64,000 nucleotides of DNA. Source: Mesostigma viride (lineage: Eukaryota > Streptophyta > Mesostigmatophyceae > Mesostigmatales > Mesostigmataceae). Position 1 is the first letter of the stretch. The number at the start of each line of letters is the position of its first letter. Positions 22,801 to 31,257 of this stretch are shown here, one piece after another. The DNA lies in assembly GCA_009746045.1 (NCBI GenBank), contig RPFO01000595.1, positions 865,510-929,509 of the forward strand, read 5' to 3'. Both the position numbers and the translations under genes were made by a program. The notes under the pieces were generated by a model. It was not told where the DNA came from. It saw only the letters and a program-made list of their open reading frames with translations, and made no database searches.

Positions 22801-24252
22801 AAGGCGAAGACTACGAGGAAAACTTAATTAATGAATTAGGCCCAAAAGGAACAAGGAACTCGATGACAAGGACAGAGTGTCAAACTGGGATAGTTGCAAC
22901 CCAAGATATATCAGTTGCAAGGGCAATAGCAGCAACAGCAGCAACAACAGCAGCAGCATTATGCACCCACACATGCTTTACCTGATCACTGTCGAGAGAC
23001 GCCACGATGCCAGCTGTCCCTGTCCGCACCTCGGCATCCAGGAAAGCGCTGACATCTCTCACCTGCAATGCGCTCGATGCCAGATCGGGGTAAAGTTTAG
23101 GGCAAGGAAGGATACTAACGAGGGGAAGAACGAGGAGGGAATGAGCTACATTTTGACGGATAAGAGAGGAGTGCAGGGAAGCCGTCAAGGGGGATCAACT
23201 CGTTGGATAAAACCACAAAGGGCCAATTCCGGCAAGAAGGATCGATCAAGGGATTAAAAAGAGAGTGGCAGAGAAAGTGAAAAAAGAGGCAGTAAAATGT
23301 AACTTGTTAGGGGCGGAGGGATGTGAAAGAGAAGTAAGCAGGAAATGGAAGGAAAGAGTCGAAACGCGCAGGGAGTGGGCTGGACGGGAACGAGGGGAGG
23401 AAAGGAGGGAAAGTAACTGACGTTTGTCGTTACACTATCTCTAGCGGCTAATTTCCAGCAAGGCCCTTTCATGCACATCACGCGGCAAGAACTATCGATT
23501 TGGAAGGCATCATATTTGAAGTTCTTGGCTTCAACATTATAATTTTTTTCATCAACCCTTTGTCGGTCCAAAGAATCTGAATCTAGAAAACCACATTGTT
23601 GCAGCATACAATTGTCGTCTTCTATTTAGACGATTGTGAAGGGCGTACACGAACGCAAGAAAAGAATCAACAAGGATCTGGTTTTATAATGAGATGAAAC
23701 TTGCGAACTCGAGGATTCGATCCGATTCTGTGTGGTGCGGAGCCATTGTACAAATGCAAATCAGATACTGTCCACCTGCCATCTCCAGCTGAGGCATCTC
23801 CAGCTATTCGATGCGAAGTGCTTCAGTGGGGGTAAGGGCAGCTGCATGCTTTTCACAATCATGGACAGACAGTTGACGCTGTTTCGATGTATGATCAAGG
23901 TGTGCAGCGCCTGTAGAAACAAACGCTAGATTTCGTGGAGGTTACGCCACGGGCGCTATACCCTTACGTTGAAGCCATTGGCGGTATTGTAATTGTAGGA
24001 ACGAAGTTGGTATCCACGATCCCGCGCTGCTTGACGGACGCTCGCATGAAGCTGCGCCCCGGTCGTGCTGGTGAGCACGTCGACGCGGTTCAAGAAGGAA
24101 AATCGGGTACTGCTTCGATCCATGCACGGGCAGAAGAGCGAGGCGTTGTTGTCGCCCTGTGCTGCCGCGACATCTCGCCAGAATTTTAGTGAAACGATCG
24201 AAAGCGCGCAATAAAGTAAGAGTAGCTTGAATGCACATTCCGGGGCCGCCAT
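7223..24252 (-). CDS. Gene A: dual-PBP, EGF, TM, dual-cyclase receptor with one in-frame TAA
   Basis: The gene has twelve exons: 24252-23968, 23062-22982, 22620-21976, 19850-19624, 18547-18040, 16307-16014, 14832-14238, 12996-12923, 11540-11028, 10259-9769, 8557-8332, 7810-7223. They sum to 4527 bases in one frame, 1508 residues plus stop. Domain order: signal peptide 1-30; first sugar-binding type PBP about 40-340; second PBP about 345-715; EGF-like 767-802; transmembrane helix 818-842; CHD1 about 874-1090; CHD2 about 1130-1330; then a polar tail of about 170 residues ending in a helical segment. The likely role is ligand-controlled cyclic nucleotide synthesis at the plasma membrane. The only lesion is TAA at codon 241 (22264-22266), where gene B has Arg, so it may be a recent pseudogene or carry a sequence error. 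Whether the product is cAMP or cGMP is unknown. Confidence 0.85.
8332..8557 (-). CDS. Gene A exon 11: CHD2 with Asn and Arg
   Basis: The exon encodes [14 protein letters not shown] and [19 protein letters not shown]. Asn1271 and Arg1275 fit the conserved transition-state pair of class III cyclases. It ends LGQYQLK at donor GTACGG, phase 0. Confidence 0.85.
8826..9003. repeat. (CCCT)n microsatellite, gene A intron 10
   Basis: A nearly pure CCCT run with a few TCCTCC interruptions. In the gene A transcript it is AGGG-rich. The Pro/Ser/Leu and Gly/Arg/Glu ORFs over it are products of the repeat. Confidence 0.95.
9520..9757. repeat. Degenerate AGTAAA/GAATGAA minisatellite, gene A intron 10
   Basis: Units of about 12 to 26 bases built from AGTAAAtAGAATGAA repeat with point changes up to the exon 10 donor. 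No coding potential is seen. Confidence 0.75.
9769..10259 (-). CDS. Gene A exon 10: CHD1 end and CHD2 start
   Basis: The exon opens with [19 protein letters not shown], the usual exit strand of the CHD fold. CHD2 begins at [16 protein letters not shown], where Tyr1136 replaces the first metal Asp. [13 protein letters not shown] (EGNF at 1176-1179) again lacks the EGDxF Asp. The acceptor is CTGGCAG and the donor GTAAGA, phase 2. Confidence 0.85.
10902..11027 (-). repeat. Duplicated 3' edge of exon 9 in intron 9
   Basis: On the minus strand the intron repeats the end of exon 9 (CCACCACATGGGCATCCATGAG, in two parts CCACCACATGGG and CATCCATGAG) followed by the same donor GTGGGTGCTC. The two donors are 118 bases apart, so use of the distal one would shift the frame. 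Gene B intron 9 has the matching copy at about 62699-62733, with its donor changed to GATGAG. Confidence 0.7.
11028..11540 (-). CDS. Gene A exon 9: CHD1 body
   Basis: The exon has 171 codons. EGAFTLAF (residues 921-928) stands where active cyclases have EGDxF, so the second metal Asp is absent. [16 protein letters not shown] follows the pattern of fungal-type adenylate cyclases. [14 protein letters not shown] (1034-1047) has Asp and Ala at the places of the catalytic Asn and Arg. The donor is GTGGGT. A second copy of the exon end with a good donor lies 118 bases further on. Confidence 0.85.
11650..12320 (-). pseudogene. R2-like retrotransposon fragment in gene A intron 8
   Basis: Read on the minus strand this is the C-terminal segment of the same subfamily as 1-705: GGQQNQNW equivalent, PD block, [42 protein letters not shown]. 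An in-frame TAG after LLD and at least one frame change make it dead. It lies sense to gene A within intron 8. Gene B intron 8 has no such insertion. Confidence 0.75.
12923..12996 (-). CDS. Gene A exon 8: CHD1 metal-site strand
   Basis: This 74-base exon completes the split codon GAT and encodes [18 protein letters not shown]. Together with the end of exon 7 it gives [13 protein letters not shown], matching the first metal-binding strand of class III cyclases (pattern VTVLFADIVGFT). Asp879 is the first metal ligand. Gene B has the same 74 bases and phase. Confidence 0.85.
14238..14832 (-). CDS. Gene A exon 7: PBP hinge, EGF-like module, TM helix
   Basis: The exon starts [17 protein letters not shown], the second copy of the PBP hinge motif. 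An EGF-like module with C-SGHG-TC, CLC and GWTGPFC spacing (residues 767-802) follows. A basic stop-transfer flank (HRRR) precedes [20 protein letters not shown], the single transmembrane helix. The exon closes with STITVVVM, the first strand of CHD1. Phase out is 1 and the donor is GTGAGT. Confidence 0.9.
15040..15822. repeat. (CCCCT)n to (CCCCG)n array, gene A intron 6
   Basis: About 780 bases of CCCCT and CCCT units change near 15600 to CCCCG and CCCG units. In the sense strand of gene A this is GGGGA then GGGGC, strongly purine-rich and G-rich. The long Pro-rich and Gly/Arg-rich ORFs on both strands come from the repeat. Confidence 0.95.
16014..16307 (-). CDS. Gene A exon 6: second PBP, middle part
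   Basis: The exon has 98 codons, [13 protein letters not shown] to GCLDEQ, and the same length in gene B. It includes [18 protein letters not shown], a strand-turn-strand block of the PBP fold. The 5' edge of this exon, acceptor included, is repeated twice more in the upstream intron at about 16377 and 16461. Confidence 0.8.
16295..16490 (-). repeat. Triplicated 5' edge of exon 6
   Basis: The plus-strand motif AAGCCTTCCATGACC, the start of exon 6 and its acceptor, recurs at about 16295, 16377 and 16461 (as CGCCTTCCGTGACC). The spacing is about 82 to 84 bases, and each copy is followed by similar TTTATGATAA and ACAGTAAT sequence. Only the first copy is read as exon. Confidence 0.7.
16747..16781 (-). 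mobile_element. TTAATTAA plus palindrome, possible retroelement 3' end
   Basis: TTAATTAA at 16747-16754 and the palindrome CACGTGAC-TGC-GTCACGTG at 16763-16781 form the second copy of the structure at 5133-5169. The flanking sequence is otherwise different. Confidence 0.4.
17600..17830. repeat. About 60-bp minisatellite, gene A intron 5
   Basis: ACAGTATGTTGTGCAAATAC recurs at 17641, 17702 and 17763, with a broken fourth copy at 17821, between TTTAGTATCACTATTAGTAA blocks. The period is 58 to 61 bases, about four copies. Confidence 0.85.
18040..18547 (-). CDS. Gene A exon 5: second PBP, N-terminal lobe
   Basis: The exon completes a Trp codon and reads [18 protein letters not shown], then [14 protein letters not shown] and [15 protein letters not shown]. 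Two NxT sequons (NGT, NRT) fit an extracellular location. The acceptor AATGAAACAG and the donor GTGAGC are both intact. Gene B matches over the full length with one codon difference. Confidence 0.8.
18958..19004 (-). mobile_element. TTAA run plus LINE-type 3' hairpin
   Basis: ATTAATTAATTAATTAA is followed at 18979-19004 by a 26-base hairpin with stem TGCTCC/GGAGCA. It is the exact reverse complement of the hairpin at the LINE 3' end (31232-31257). Sequence further in does not match that LINE, so this may be a SINE-like element that borrowed the LINE tail. It lies sense to gene A in intron 4. Confidence 0.5.
19226..19560 (-). repeat. Duplicated 3' edge of exon 4 within intron 4
   Basis: The end of exon 4 with its donor (plus-strand GTACCATCGAAAGGTTGACC, then GGGAGATCCC) recurs at about 19527-19562 and, weaker, at about 19222-19256. 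The first has a donor-like GTAC at the same place. A 44-base minisatellite lies between them. Confidence 0.65.
19263..19438. repeat. 44-bp minisatellite, four copies, gene A intron 4
   Basis: Units start at 19263, 19307, 19351 and 19395 with AGAATCGATRCCAACCCAGA. The spacing is exactly 44 bases. Confidence 0.9.
19624..19850 (-). CDS. Gene A exon 4: linker between the two PBPs
   Basis: The exon has 227 bases, phase 0 in and phase 2 out (TG before GTACGT). It encodes [17 protein letters not shown], a Cys-rich CGDP..CPCFD block, then [13 protein letters not shown]. Gene B has the same length and phase. Cys residues in this link probably form disulfides outside the cell (inference). Its 3' edge, splice donor included, is duplicated twice within intron 4. 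Confidence 0.85.
20040..20335. repeat. CCCATACAACCAGC-type minisatellite, gene A intron 3
   Basis: Blocks of CCCATAYAACCAGC, TAATGACTT(T/C)ACAAACCGG and CCATGACCCATACAACCAGC recur in varied order with an approximate 65-base period. No gene is seen. Confidence 0.75.
20377..20710. repeat. 54-bp minisatellite, six copies, gene A intron 3
   Basis: GAGTACAAAGATATTGATGT starts units at 20377, 20431, 20485, 20539, 20593 and 20647. The unit length is 18 codons, so long ORFs are open on both strands by chance of period, and I do not call them genes. Confidence 0.9.
21200..21600. repeat. GGCGACGGG/CCACGGGC-rich minisatellite, gene A intron 3
   Basis: Short units such as ACGGGCGACGGGTGACGGG and GCCACGGGCAACTAGC recur irregularly. 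No coding potential is supported. Confidence 0.75.
21976..22620 (-). CDS. Gene A exon 3: core of first PBP, contains TAA
   Basis: This exon of 215 codons carries [15 protein letters not shown] and [18 protein letters not shown], both hallmarks of bacterial sugar-binding PBPs (AGIP strand and hinge motif). The acceptor is GCGCTCAG and the donor GTGAGT. The in-frame TAA is at 22264-22266, between VMAE and [12 protein letters not shown]. The frame continues undisturbed on both sides and gene B reads ERH at this place. The acceptor is preceded by an 18-base C run, so sequence errors are possible nearby, but none is needed to explain the TAA. Confidence 0.85.
22982..23062 (-). CDS. Gene A exon 2 (27 codons)
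   Basis: The acceptor GCATTGCAG and the donor GTAAAG bound exactly 81 bases coding [12 protein letters not shown] to SLDSDQ. Gene B has an 81-base exon with the same phase and near-identical residues. The block ending in GIVASLDSD is the second strand of the PBP fold. Confidence 0.85.
23968..24252 (-). CDS. Gene A exon 1: signal peptide and start of first PBP
   Basis: The ATG at 24252 gives MAAPECAFK, then a hydrophobic stretch [13 protein letters not shown] typical of a signal peptide, then [13 protein letters not shown] and [20 protein letters not shown]. The last block matches the first helix of sugar-binding PBPs, where an AA.. RGY motif follows the first strand. A GTG lies upstream in frame at 24285, but the ATG fits gene B and the signal peptide better. 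The exon ends TTCAAC before GTAAGG, phase 0, as in gene B. Confidence 0.8.
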
Positions 24253-27131
24253 ATTGGTGGGGGGGGCGGGCTGCCTACGTCTCACTAGAAACGTGCGAGA
24301 CGTGGCTCAACCGGCAACAGCCGCCCTCTGACTCCCCCAACAGCGAGGATGATTGCCGGGTTTCATCAACGAAGGCAAGTCCGGCTCGCCTCGGCTGGGA
24401 TGCGACGCTTGGAGGATGTTGGCCGCAATTTTCGTGATAATGGCCGTCGCGGAGACGACCTTGAGGTACTCCATTTTCATGTGTTTATAAGATCTTATAG
24501 ATAAGATCACGATTTATTTCTACCACATGAAGCCGAAAGACAGTAGGGCTGTCCGGGCGCTACTCCAAGACAGCGTTTTGGCGGAGGCTTGCCATTGCTT
24601 AAAGAATAGCATGGCCACTTTCTACCACGGAAACATGGTCGTGAGACGCAATTAGCAAATGGACGCATTGGCGGCAAAACGGTTCCTGACAGGAATCGGC
24701 AACCATCGCGACCACGTGACCCACAGGTAGGTACTCTTTCACCTCACGTCCATTATTGCCGACCATGATCGCTTCCTAGTTACTAAATTGCCGACCTGTT
24801 GCGAAAATTAGTCTATTTGACAGCTTGGCAGTCAGGAGCACGAGATGGTGCCAAGGTTGTTGTTGTTGCTGTCGTTGCTGCTGTTGTTGATTCCCACGCT
24901 GCACATGGGCAAGCAAAGATTCTGTAGGTGAAAGGGTATAATGACCCAATCTCGTCAGTATCTTTGTTGTTGACTTGTTTATTTTTTTTTTCCAGGTAAA
25001 TAGGTGTACGTTTATTCCAAATATAGCCAGTAGTTAATCCCTGCTAAGAGGAGCAAGAGATGGTGCGAAGGTTGTTGTTGTTGCTGTCGTTGCTGCTGTT
25101 GTTGATTCCCACGCTGCACATGGGCAAGCAAAGATTCTATAGGTGAAAGGGTATAATGACCCAATCTCGTCAGTATCTTTGTTGCTGACTTGTTGTTTAT
25201 TCCTGGTAAAGGTTGTTGTTGAGGCCCGTGGTGAACAGCAGATTTCCGCGTTGGCACTCGGCAGCGGGCAGCCACAACAGGCTGTACTGTAGTCGTCACA
25301 ATCATCAAGATTCTTCGATCCGGGTAAATCAGGGGTATTTTAATGCGCGAAAAGATTCGCGGCACCGGCCGTACCGTGAAAAGTGGGTGCTCCGTGCGCA
25401 CACCACTTGCGGAAGTGGCCATGGCGACTGCGTTTAGGCGAAACTAGCAATGTAGGGCTAGAGAAATGCAAAAAAAATGCTTGGATGTTGAAGACGATTA
25501 TTTAATGCTGTTGGGTTGCGGCGGCAAGTGGCTGGTTTACAATATCGCTGCTTTCTTTTACTGCCATCGGCATGGGGGGTAATCTGCATTTTTCGGTCGC
25601 GCGGAATAAAATAGAATTCGTGATTGCGGCAGTAAATTCTCAGTTTTGGGGGTCTTTTTGACCGTGAAGGATGCATTCATATCGGCAGCATTGAATTCTA
25701 AACCGAACGGGTGCTTTTTGCTACATTTTCGGCCATTCTCGGTAAGTAATTCTTCAGGCCTGCGCAGTGCATGTCGGAACCTTCAATGGAAGAACGGCCG
25801 TTGTTGCGCGCCTGGGCGAGGGATCTACGAGGGCAAGGTATAGATTTTTCGCGACTGTTATCTACTATCAGTTCTTTCTTCGAAGAGCTCATCGTCGGAA
25901 GTTTTTTGCGTTCGTTTTGGTCAGTTTCCGCCAGTTAACTCTCCGTTGCTCGCCGTCGTGTTGACGAACACCTGGCAGCTTTAGCTTGTTTTCGTTGATG
26001 TCGTGATCAAATCCGCTTCAGTCTCAGCCGATAGATCCTAGGGAAGGCGTAGGGGATTTCATATCACGTGTTCTGGCAAGGATGTTGTGCGTATGGACGC
26101 TTCTTGTTGTGTGATAGTGACGCACCCTTTCCTCGCAGCGGCATCACAGCGGTCAGAAGCTGAACGGCCGCCACTGGTTTCTTTGCATTTTATCGTGCCG
26201 GGAAGGAAGTTTTTTTATCGACGATCATGTTGGAGGTATTGCATTTGTGTGACTGCATGTAGATAGCTGCCATCATTGGTTTATTTGAGCTTTCCTTGTT
26301 ATGATGATGTGACAAGACAGCAATATTGTGCTGAGCCAACCATGTTTGACATGGTTGACTGCATGCAAGCTTCGTATGCCATGATCTCCTTGGTTCCTTG
26401 CCCTCCACAGTTCCAGTTTGTTGCCCATGTCGGGTAGGGCAGTTAAGGAGTTGTTGCTGTGTTGCTAAGCTTGGTTGGCATAACCCTTGCACTCTAACCT
26501 GGGAGAAACATAGAAAATGCTGGTGATGCATGTTAGTGCCATAATCATTATTGCTATTCACGTACTTCTAAGTCTGGCCATGCTCGAGGGACGGTGAAGG
26601 AGTATGAGGTGCGTGGCCACCCCTTTGTACTTCATAACATTTTCAGCATGGATTTGATCCATGTTGATGGCATGTAAAGTGTGATTGTGTTTACTTGCTT
26701 TCTGAGTGGTCCTTAGCGCCTCGTCAGGTGGTGAGTGGTCGTCTAGGAAACCCATCAGTGCGTGCCACCGTGACCCCCAACCTTGAGCATGTGTCGTCAT
26801 CAGTGTGCGAGAGTTAATTATATGTGTTTTTTATCATAGATTTGCCGAGTTCTTAGCGTGAAGTTTGCAAGGTAACCTTGGGTAGAGTATAGTGTATGCT
26901 CTCTTGGCATGTATGCCTAGCGATCGTGTTGCTATGCTTGCGCTGGCAAGGTTGGCCATGCCGAGGGCAGGTGAGGGCAGATGTGGTGCCTAGCCGTTTG
27001 CTTATGTTTTGTGATCGAGTGGGGCATGCTTTCTGGCTTTTTGGATGGAAAACAGCATGCCTAAGTGGCCATACACAAAGAAAACCCCCCTTAAGCTTAT
27101 GTTCAGGTTTTAGCACGCATAACCTTATTGC
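24253..27131. other. Spacer upstream of gene A; no supported gene
   Basis: The region should hold the gene A promoter near 24253, but no element is clear enough to call. A tandem duplication with TTG/TGC-rich sequence lies at 24842-25200. The remaining short ORFs have no recognisable domains. Confidence 0.4.
24842..25200. repeat. 215-bp tandem duplication
   Basis: GAGATGGTGCCAAGGTTGTT at 24842 recurs at 25057 with few changes, through CACGCTGCACATGGGCAAGC and AATGACCCAATCTCGTCAGT. The offset is 215 bases. Confidence 0.9.
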
Positions 27132-27515
27132 TTGAGCTAGACTTGTCGGAATGACCTGTTTTAAGGGTGGCTGCCACGACGTGATGCAAAGGGAGGGGCA
27201 GGGGGACGATGGGGAAGGTAGTAGAGATGATGAGAATGATGTTGATGATATTCCTTGCCTTGCATGTGCGTCCCCGGATGAAATTGACGGTGTCCCTTTC
27301 CTGCTGTGCAGCACATTCGGGTGCAAGGGAGGACTGCATGGGTGCTGCGCTGACCCCCCGTTGACTAAGGAGCCCAAGGGGGATTGGCTTTGCCCTGCCT
27401 GCCTTGTGCAGGATGCTTACAAGGGCTGATATAGTGACATTTTCTGTTTTAGCGGGCATTTTTCTGAAAACACGTCTGACGCAATAACTTGAGCTAGACT
27501 TGTCGGAATGACCTG
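27132..27515 (+). repeat. 27-bp direct repeats around the PHD-finger ORF
   Basis: A 27-base sequence beginning TTGAGCTAGACTTGTCGGAA is present at 27132-27158 and again at 27489-27515, offset 357. Both contain the ATG that opens the PHD-finger ORF in the first copy. Confidence 0.9.
27151..27429 (+). CDS. Small PHD-finger protein or captured PHD exon (92 aa)
   Basis: The ORF runs from ATG 27151 to a TGA at 27427-27429. After an acidic stretch (DDGEGSRDDENDVDD) it has a complete PHD zinc finger in C4-H-C3 order: CLAC, then LLC, C in FGC, H and C in LHGCC, then C and C in WLCPAC. PHD fingers read histone tails in chromatin proteins, and some LINE ORF1 proteins also carry them. No other domain is attached, and the ORF lies between 27-base direct repeats outside the LINE that starts at about 27942. 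It could be a small gene, one exon, or transposon cargo. Confidence 0.55.
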   Translation: MTCFKGGCHDVMQREGQGDDGEGSRDDENDVDDIPCLACASPDEIDGVPFLLCSTFGCKGGLHGCCADPPLTKEPKGDWLCPACLVQDAYKG

Positions 27516-27941
27516 GGACTTGGAACACTGCTGTCCCCCTCATTAGCCGGAATTTTTGTTGATTTTGTGGCCTTATCGGAAGTATTTATGATATATTTAT
27601 TCCCAATGTCCGGTAAAAAATGACCTGTGTTTCGGGGAAATTAATAACTGTTCAAGGTAATTTTGCCATTTCCATGATGTAAATAGCTCAGCAAGCTACA
27701 AACTTAGGGAACTATATGACCTTGATTTTTGGTTGCCAACAAATAAGTGCATTGACTGGGGCATACCCAGCCCTAATTAGCGTCTTTTGCTATTTATAGC
27801 GCATTATTGGCGTATATATGGGGGTAGTGCTTCCAACGAGTGCATGGACAACTCACTAGAGATGTTATTTAGTGCCCCCAATCATAATTCAGCATTGTGC
27901 AAATGAATTTCAAGTGATATCAATATATCGATATTAATTAA
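27516..27941. other. Short spacer, no feature seen
   Basis: A/T-rich sequence without supported ORFs or repeats lies between the second 27-base repeat and the TTAA run that borders the LINE. Confidence 0.4.
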
Positions 27942-28075
27942 TTAATTAGGAACATCACTCCGTTGGGAGTCAATGTAGCACATATCCCTGAGAAGGGGCA
28001 TATGGCTTTTTTTGCAATGCTTCTTTCGCACGCCCCGCTGAGCAGCTGGCCACCTTTTTTGGGCCGTCGGATCGG

Positions 28076-31000
28076 GTGGTGTGCCTTGACTATGTCTGTG
28101 TACGTCGGGCTCAGCGCCCCTCAGTTGTCGATGCTCGCGTCCTGCAAGATTCTGTCAGCACGGTGGAATCTGATCATCGTCTCGTGCTCGCTCGCATCAG
28201 ATTGCGGTTTCCTGGGGTGAAACCGTCGCGACAGCTGGCACCTCAGCCAGATCTGAAGGTGCTCCGGATTGTGCTGAAGGATGCCGACAAGATGTCAGCA
28301 GCAGAGCAGGCCGCTATGTCGCACAGGGATGATTTCCTGGCCGTATTGGACGCCAGGGGCAGCCGACAGCAGTTACACGCCATGCCGCCGCCGGGGGATA
28401 TTTCAGTAATCCTCCGTGGTGTCGCCGCCAAGTATCGCCTGGCTGCCCGCACCCTCCCCACCTTGCCTCCGCGCCGGCAGCTTGCTGTCCACCGTCACGC
28501 ACCGACAGTGGTCGCCGCCAGGCAGATGCTCCGCCGCAACCGAGATCCGATCGCCAAACCTGGGCTGCAAGCAGCTCTGAGGGCCGCCTACGAGCAGGCT
28601 GAGAAGGCAGATGCTCAGCAGATGGTCAAGGACCTGCGCAGCTGCCAGCAGAAGCACGGCGGCAAGGGGGCCTGGTTCTGGTACAAGCGCCTCGGGCACC
28701 CGAACGGCCTCGGCCGGCCCCACCGCCACGACGTCCCCGGCGCCCCAGCCAAGCGGCTTCGTACCTGGGCCACGGCCACGGCCGAGGTCGTGGGGACAGC
28801 TGCGCCGCCCCTACCCCTGCTCCCAGCCGCCGCCGCCCGCCCGGCCGCCCTGGCCGGCCCCGCTGGGCCCCCTGCCCCGCCTAGGTCAGCGGCGGACTAC
28901 CTAGTCCCCCCACTGGTCGGCCCACTTGGCGACCCGTCTGACATGCCTCCTTTCACCTCTCGCGAGGTCACGGAGGCGGTCCATCGCCTGCGTTATGACG
29001 CAGCCACCGGCTCTGACGAGATTCCGGCCGCAGTTGTAAAACTTGCAGCCGAATTCGAGGACACAGGTGTTATGCTGCTCTTCCGGGACATCTGCAACCG
29101 CCTTCTGCTGTCGTCGCAACCACCTCCAGCGGCCTGGCAACACAGTTTTCGCACGATGCTGTACAAGAACAAGGGGTCGCCTGCCGACCCCGGCAACTAC
29201 AGAGGGGTGTGCATTCAAAGTGCCCCCCTCAAGCTTCTTATGCGGCTCATCCTGAACCGCCTGCGCACGGCCCTGGACGGTCACCTCAGCGAGACTCAGC
29301 ACGGCTTCCGTTCAGGTCGCAACACAGTACAGGCGATCTTCGCTACTCGCCGACTGGTGGAGGAACTGCAAAGCCTTCAACCTGGTGAGTCCCCTTTGCA
29401 CCTTGTTGTGCTGGTGGACTTCATCAAAGCCTTCGATTCGGTTTTCTGGCCTGCGCTTTGGGACATCCTCGAGTTGTTCCGGATCCCCCGCCCCCTGATT
29501 GCTGTCATCCGCAACCTAGCTGTATGAAGGGTCCACCACTTCGGTGCGCACTTCTTACGGGACCACGCCCCCATGCCCTTTACAGAAGGGTGTGTGGCAG
29601 GGCTGCGTGCTGTCGCCCTACCTGTTCATTATTGTTGTCGAATACGTAATGATTCAGGCGCGCAAGCGATTTGCCCGCATCGTGGGCAGGGAACCAGGAG
29701 TGCAGGTTGCTAACAAATTCTGGCATGGCGGTGCGGACACGGAGATTCGGCTGGCAGACATCATCTACGAAGACGACACCACCCTCTTCGAGGACACTGA
29801 GCACGTGCAGACATGGCTTGACTGCCTGGCTCTCGAGGCCCGTGCAGTGGGGCTTGAGGTCAGCAAGAAGACAGACGCCCTGGCGGTTGGGCTCACCAAC
29901 TCACCGCCGCCCCTCTATCTCCTAGACGGCTCTCGAGTCCTGTATCGGGACCGCGTTAAGCTGCTGGGCAGCCTGCTCCCCAGCTGCGAGGTTGATGTGG
30001 ACCATCGCATCTCCCTCGCCTGGCACGCTTTCCGCCAGTACCGGGCCCTGTGGCGCAAGCCCCTGGGGCCGGGCCCACTTCAAATGTTCCGAAAAGTGTG
30101 ACACTTTTTGTCGTTTTTTGCACTTTTTCGACGATCGTCACTCTGCAGAGTGATTCGTCGTGCGAAATCGTGCGAAATTGTGCGAAATTTGCTGAAATCG
30201 TGTGAAATTTGCTTAAATCGTGCGAAATTGTGCGAAATTTGCTGAAATCGTGCGAAATTCCATGTGAAAAATGTCGACGGTAAAAAATTTTGATGTGCAC
30301 AACGTGTGTGAATCCATGCGAAATTTTGTCAAACGTCACTCCCCAAAACGACCCTTGGTTGAAATTCATGCGAAATCGTGCGAAATCATGCAAAATTGTG
30401 CGAAGTCGTGCGAAATCGTGCGAAAATGTGTGAAATTTTTGCGAAAATCACGCAAAAATCACGCGAACTCGTGCGAAATTTTATTTTTTTTTTGCGAAAA
30501 TAGCGAAAAAGTGTCACACACTTGGCTTGGACGGCGGAACATTTGAAGTGGGCCCGGCCCTGGGCAAGATCGCGAAACAGGACCTGTTCAAGGTCCTCGT
30601 CCTTCCTGTTCTCACGTATGGAGCCGAGACGTGGACCCTCACCGCCGACCTGGCCCGCAAGCTGGACGGCGCGGTCACCAGCATGCTGCGTTCCATTTTC
30701 AGAGTAGGATATGCTGCTCATGTCCGCAATGAGGACCTGTACCAGGGCATGCCCTATATCACCAGCACCATTCAGCAACGACGCCTGCAGCTAGTAGGGC
30801 ACCTAGCTCGCACCAACCAGGTAGACACCTCACGTGGCCCCCCCGCAGGACTGCGACCAGCCCAGCCTGGCCGGCACCTCCTGACGTGGGCTGGGCCCAG
30901 TGATGTTAGACGCCGCAAGGCCCGCACCTTCAAAGAACCGCTAGTAGAGGACATGGGGGGCCTAGGCCTCTCCGTGATTTGGAAGAAGATGATGGACAAG

Positions 31001-31090
31001 GCCAAGTGGGCCCACGTCATAGAGGACAACGAGCCCCCCCCTGTGGGGAAGCGCCCGCGTGTGCAAGCCCGTGGGAGGCACGCCAGATAG
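28076..31090 (+). pseudogene. LINE endonuclease/reverse transcriptase, broken
   Basis: The first frame (28076-29527) has LDYVCVRRA and SDHRLVLARIRLRF, the terminal motif of APE endonucleases. The reverse transcriptase follows with GSDEIPAAVVKLA, YKNKGSPADPGNYRG, HGFRSGRNTVQA and VDFIKAFDSVFW. A frame change near 29525 leads to QKGVWQGCVLSPYLF and ADIIYEDDTTLFE, where YEDD stands for the usual FADD catalytic motif. After the insertion at 30068-30558 the frame resumes with KQDLFKVLVLPVLTYGAETW and RRLQLVGHLART, ending at 31090. The endonuclease N-terminal part is missing. Confidence 0.85.
30068..30558. mobile_element. Terminal-inverted-repeat (MITE-like) element inside the LINE
   Basis: Perfect 23-base inverted ends lie at 30068-30090 (GCCGGGCCCACTTCAAATGT...) and 30536-30558. 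CCTGGG flanks both sides (30062-30067, 30559-30564) as a possible 6-base target duplication. Without the element and one CCTGGG, the LINE frame runs from RKPL directly to GKIAKQ. The interior is an array of GTGCGAAAT(T/C) units and codes nothing. The superfamily is not clear, and the exact end is uncertain by 1-2 bases because of G/C runs. Confidence 0.75.
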
Positions 31091-31231
31091 CTCCCCTAGG
31101 GCAGCGTGCGGCTGCCTAGATAGATGTTGTAGTTAGAATGCTGTTAGATAGATGTAGTATGTAGCCAATGTAGATAGATTAGACCGGTAGGACTGTTTGC
31201 ACCCATCCATCCATCCATCCATCGGGGTTAA

Positions 31232-31257
31232 TGCTCCGTGACTCCCCAACGGGAGCA
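31232..31257 (+). other. LINE 3'-terminal hairpin
   Basis: The inverted repeat has stem TGCTCC/GGAGCA with loop GTGACTCCCCAACG and lies just before the TTAA tail. Some LINE reverse transcriptases recognise such 3' hairpins. An identical copy in opposite orientation lies at 18979-19004. Confidence 0.6.

Noticed and set aside
23254-23607. Possible additional exon of gene A ([15 protein letters not shown]...)
   Set aside because: Exons 1 and 2 join in phase 0 without it, gene B has no counterpart, and its splice sites are weak.
28076-31090. LINE as a host gene for a reverse transcriptase-like protein
   Set aside because: The frame is broken, a TIR element is inserted, and the ends have TTAA runs and a 3' hairpin typical of a retroelement.
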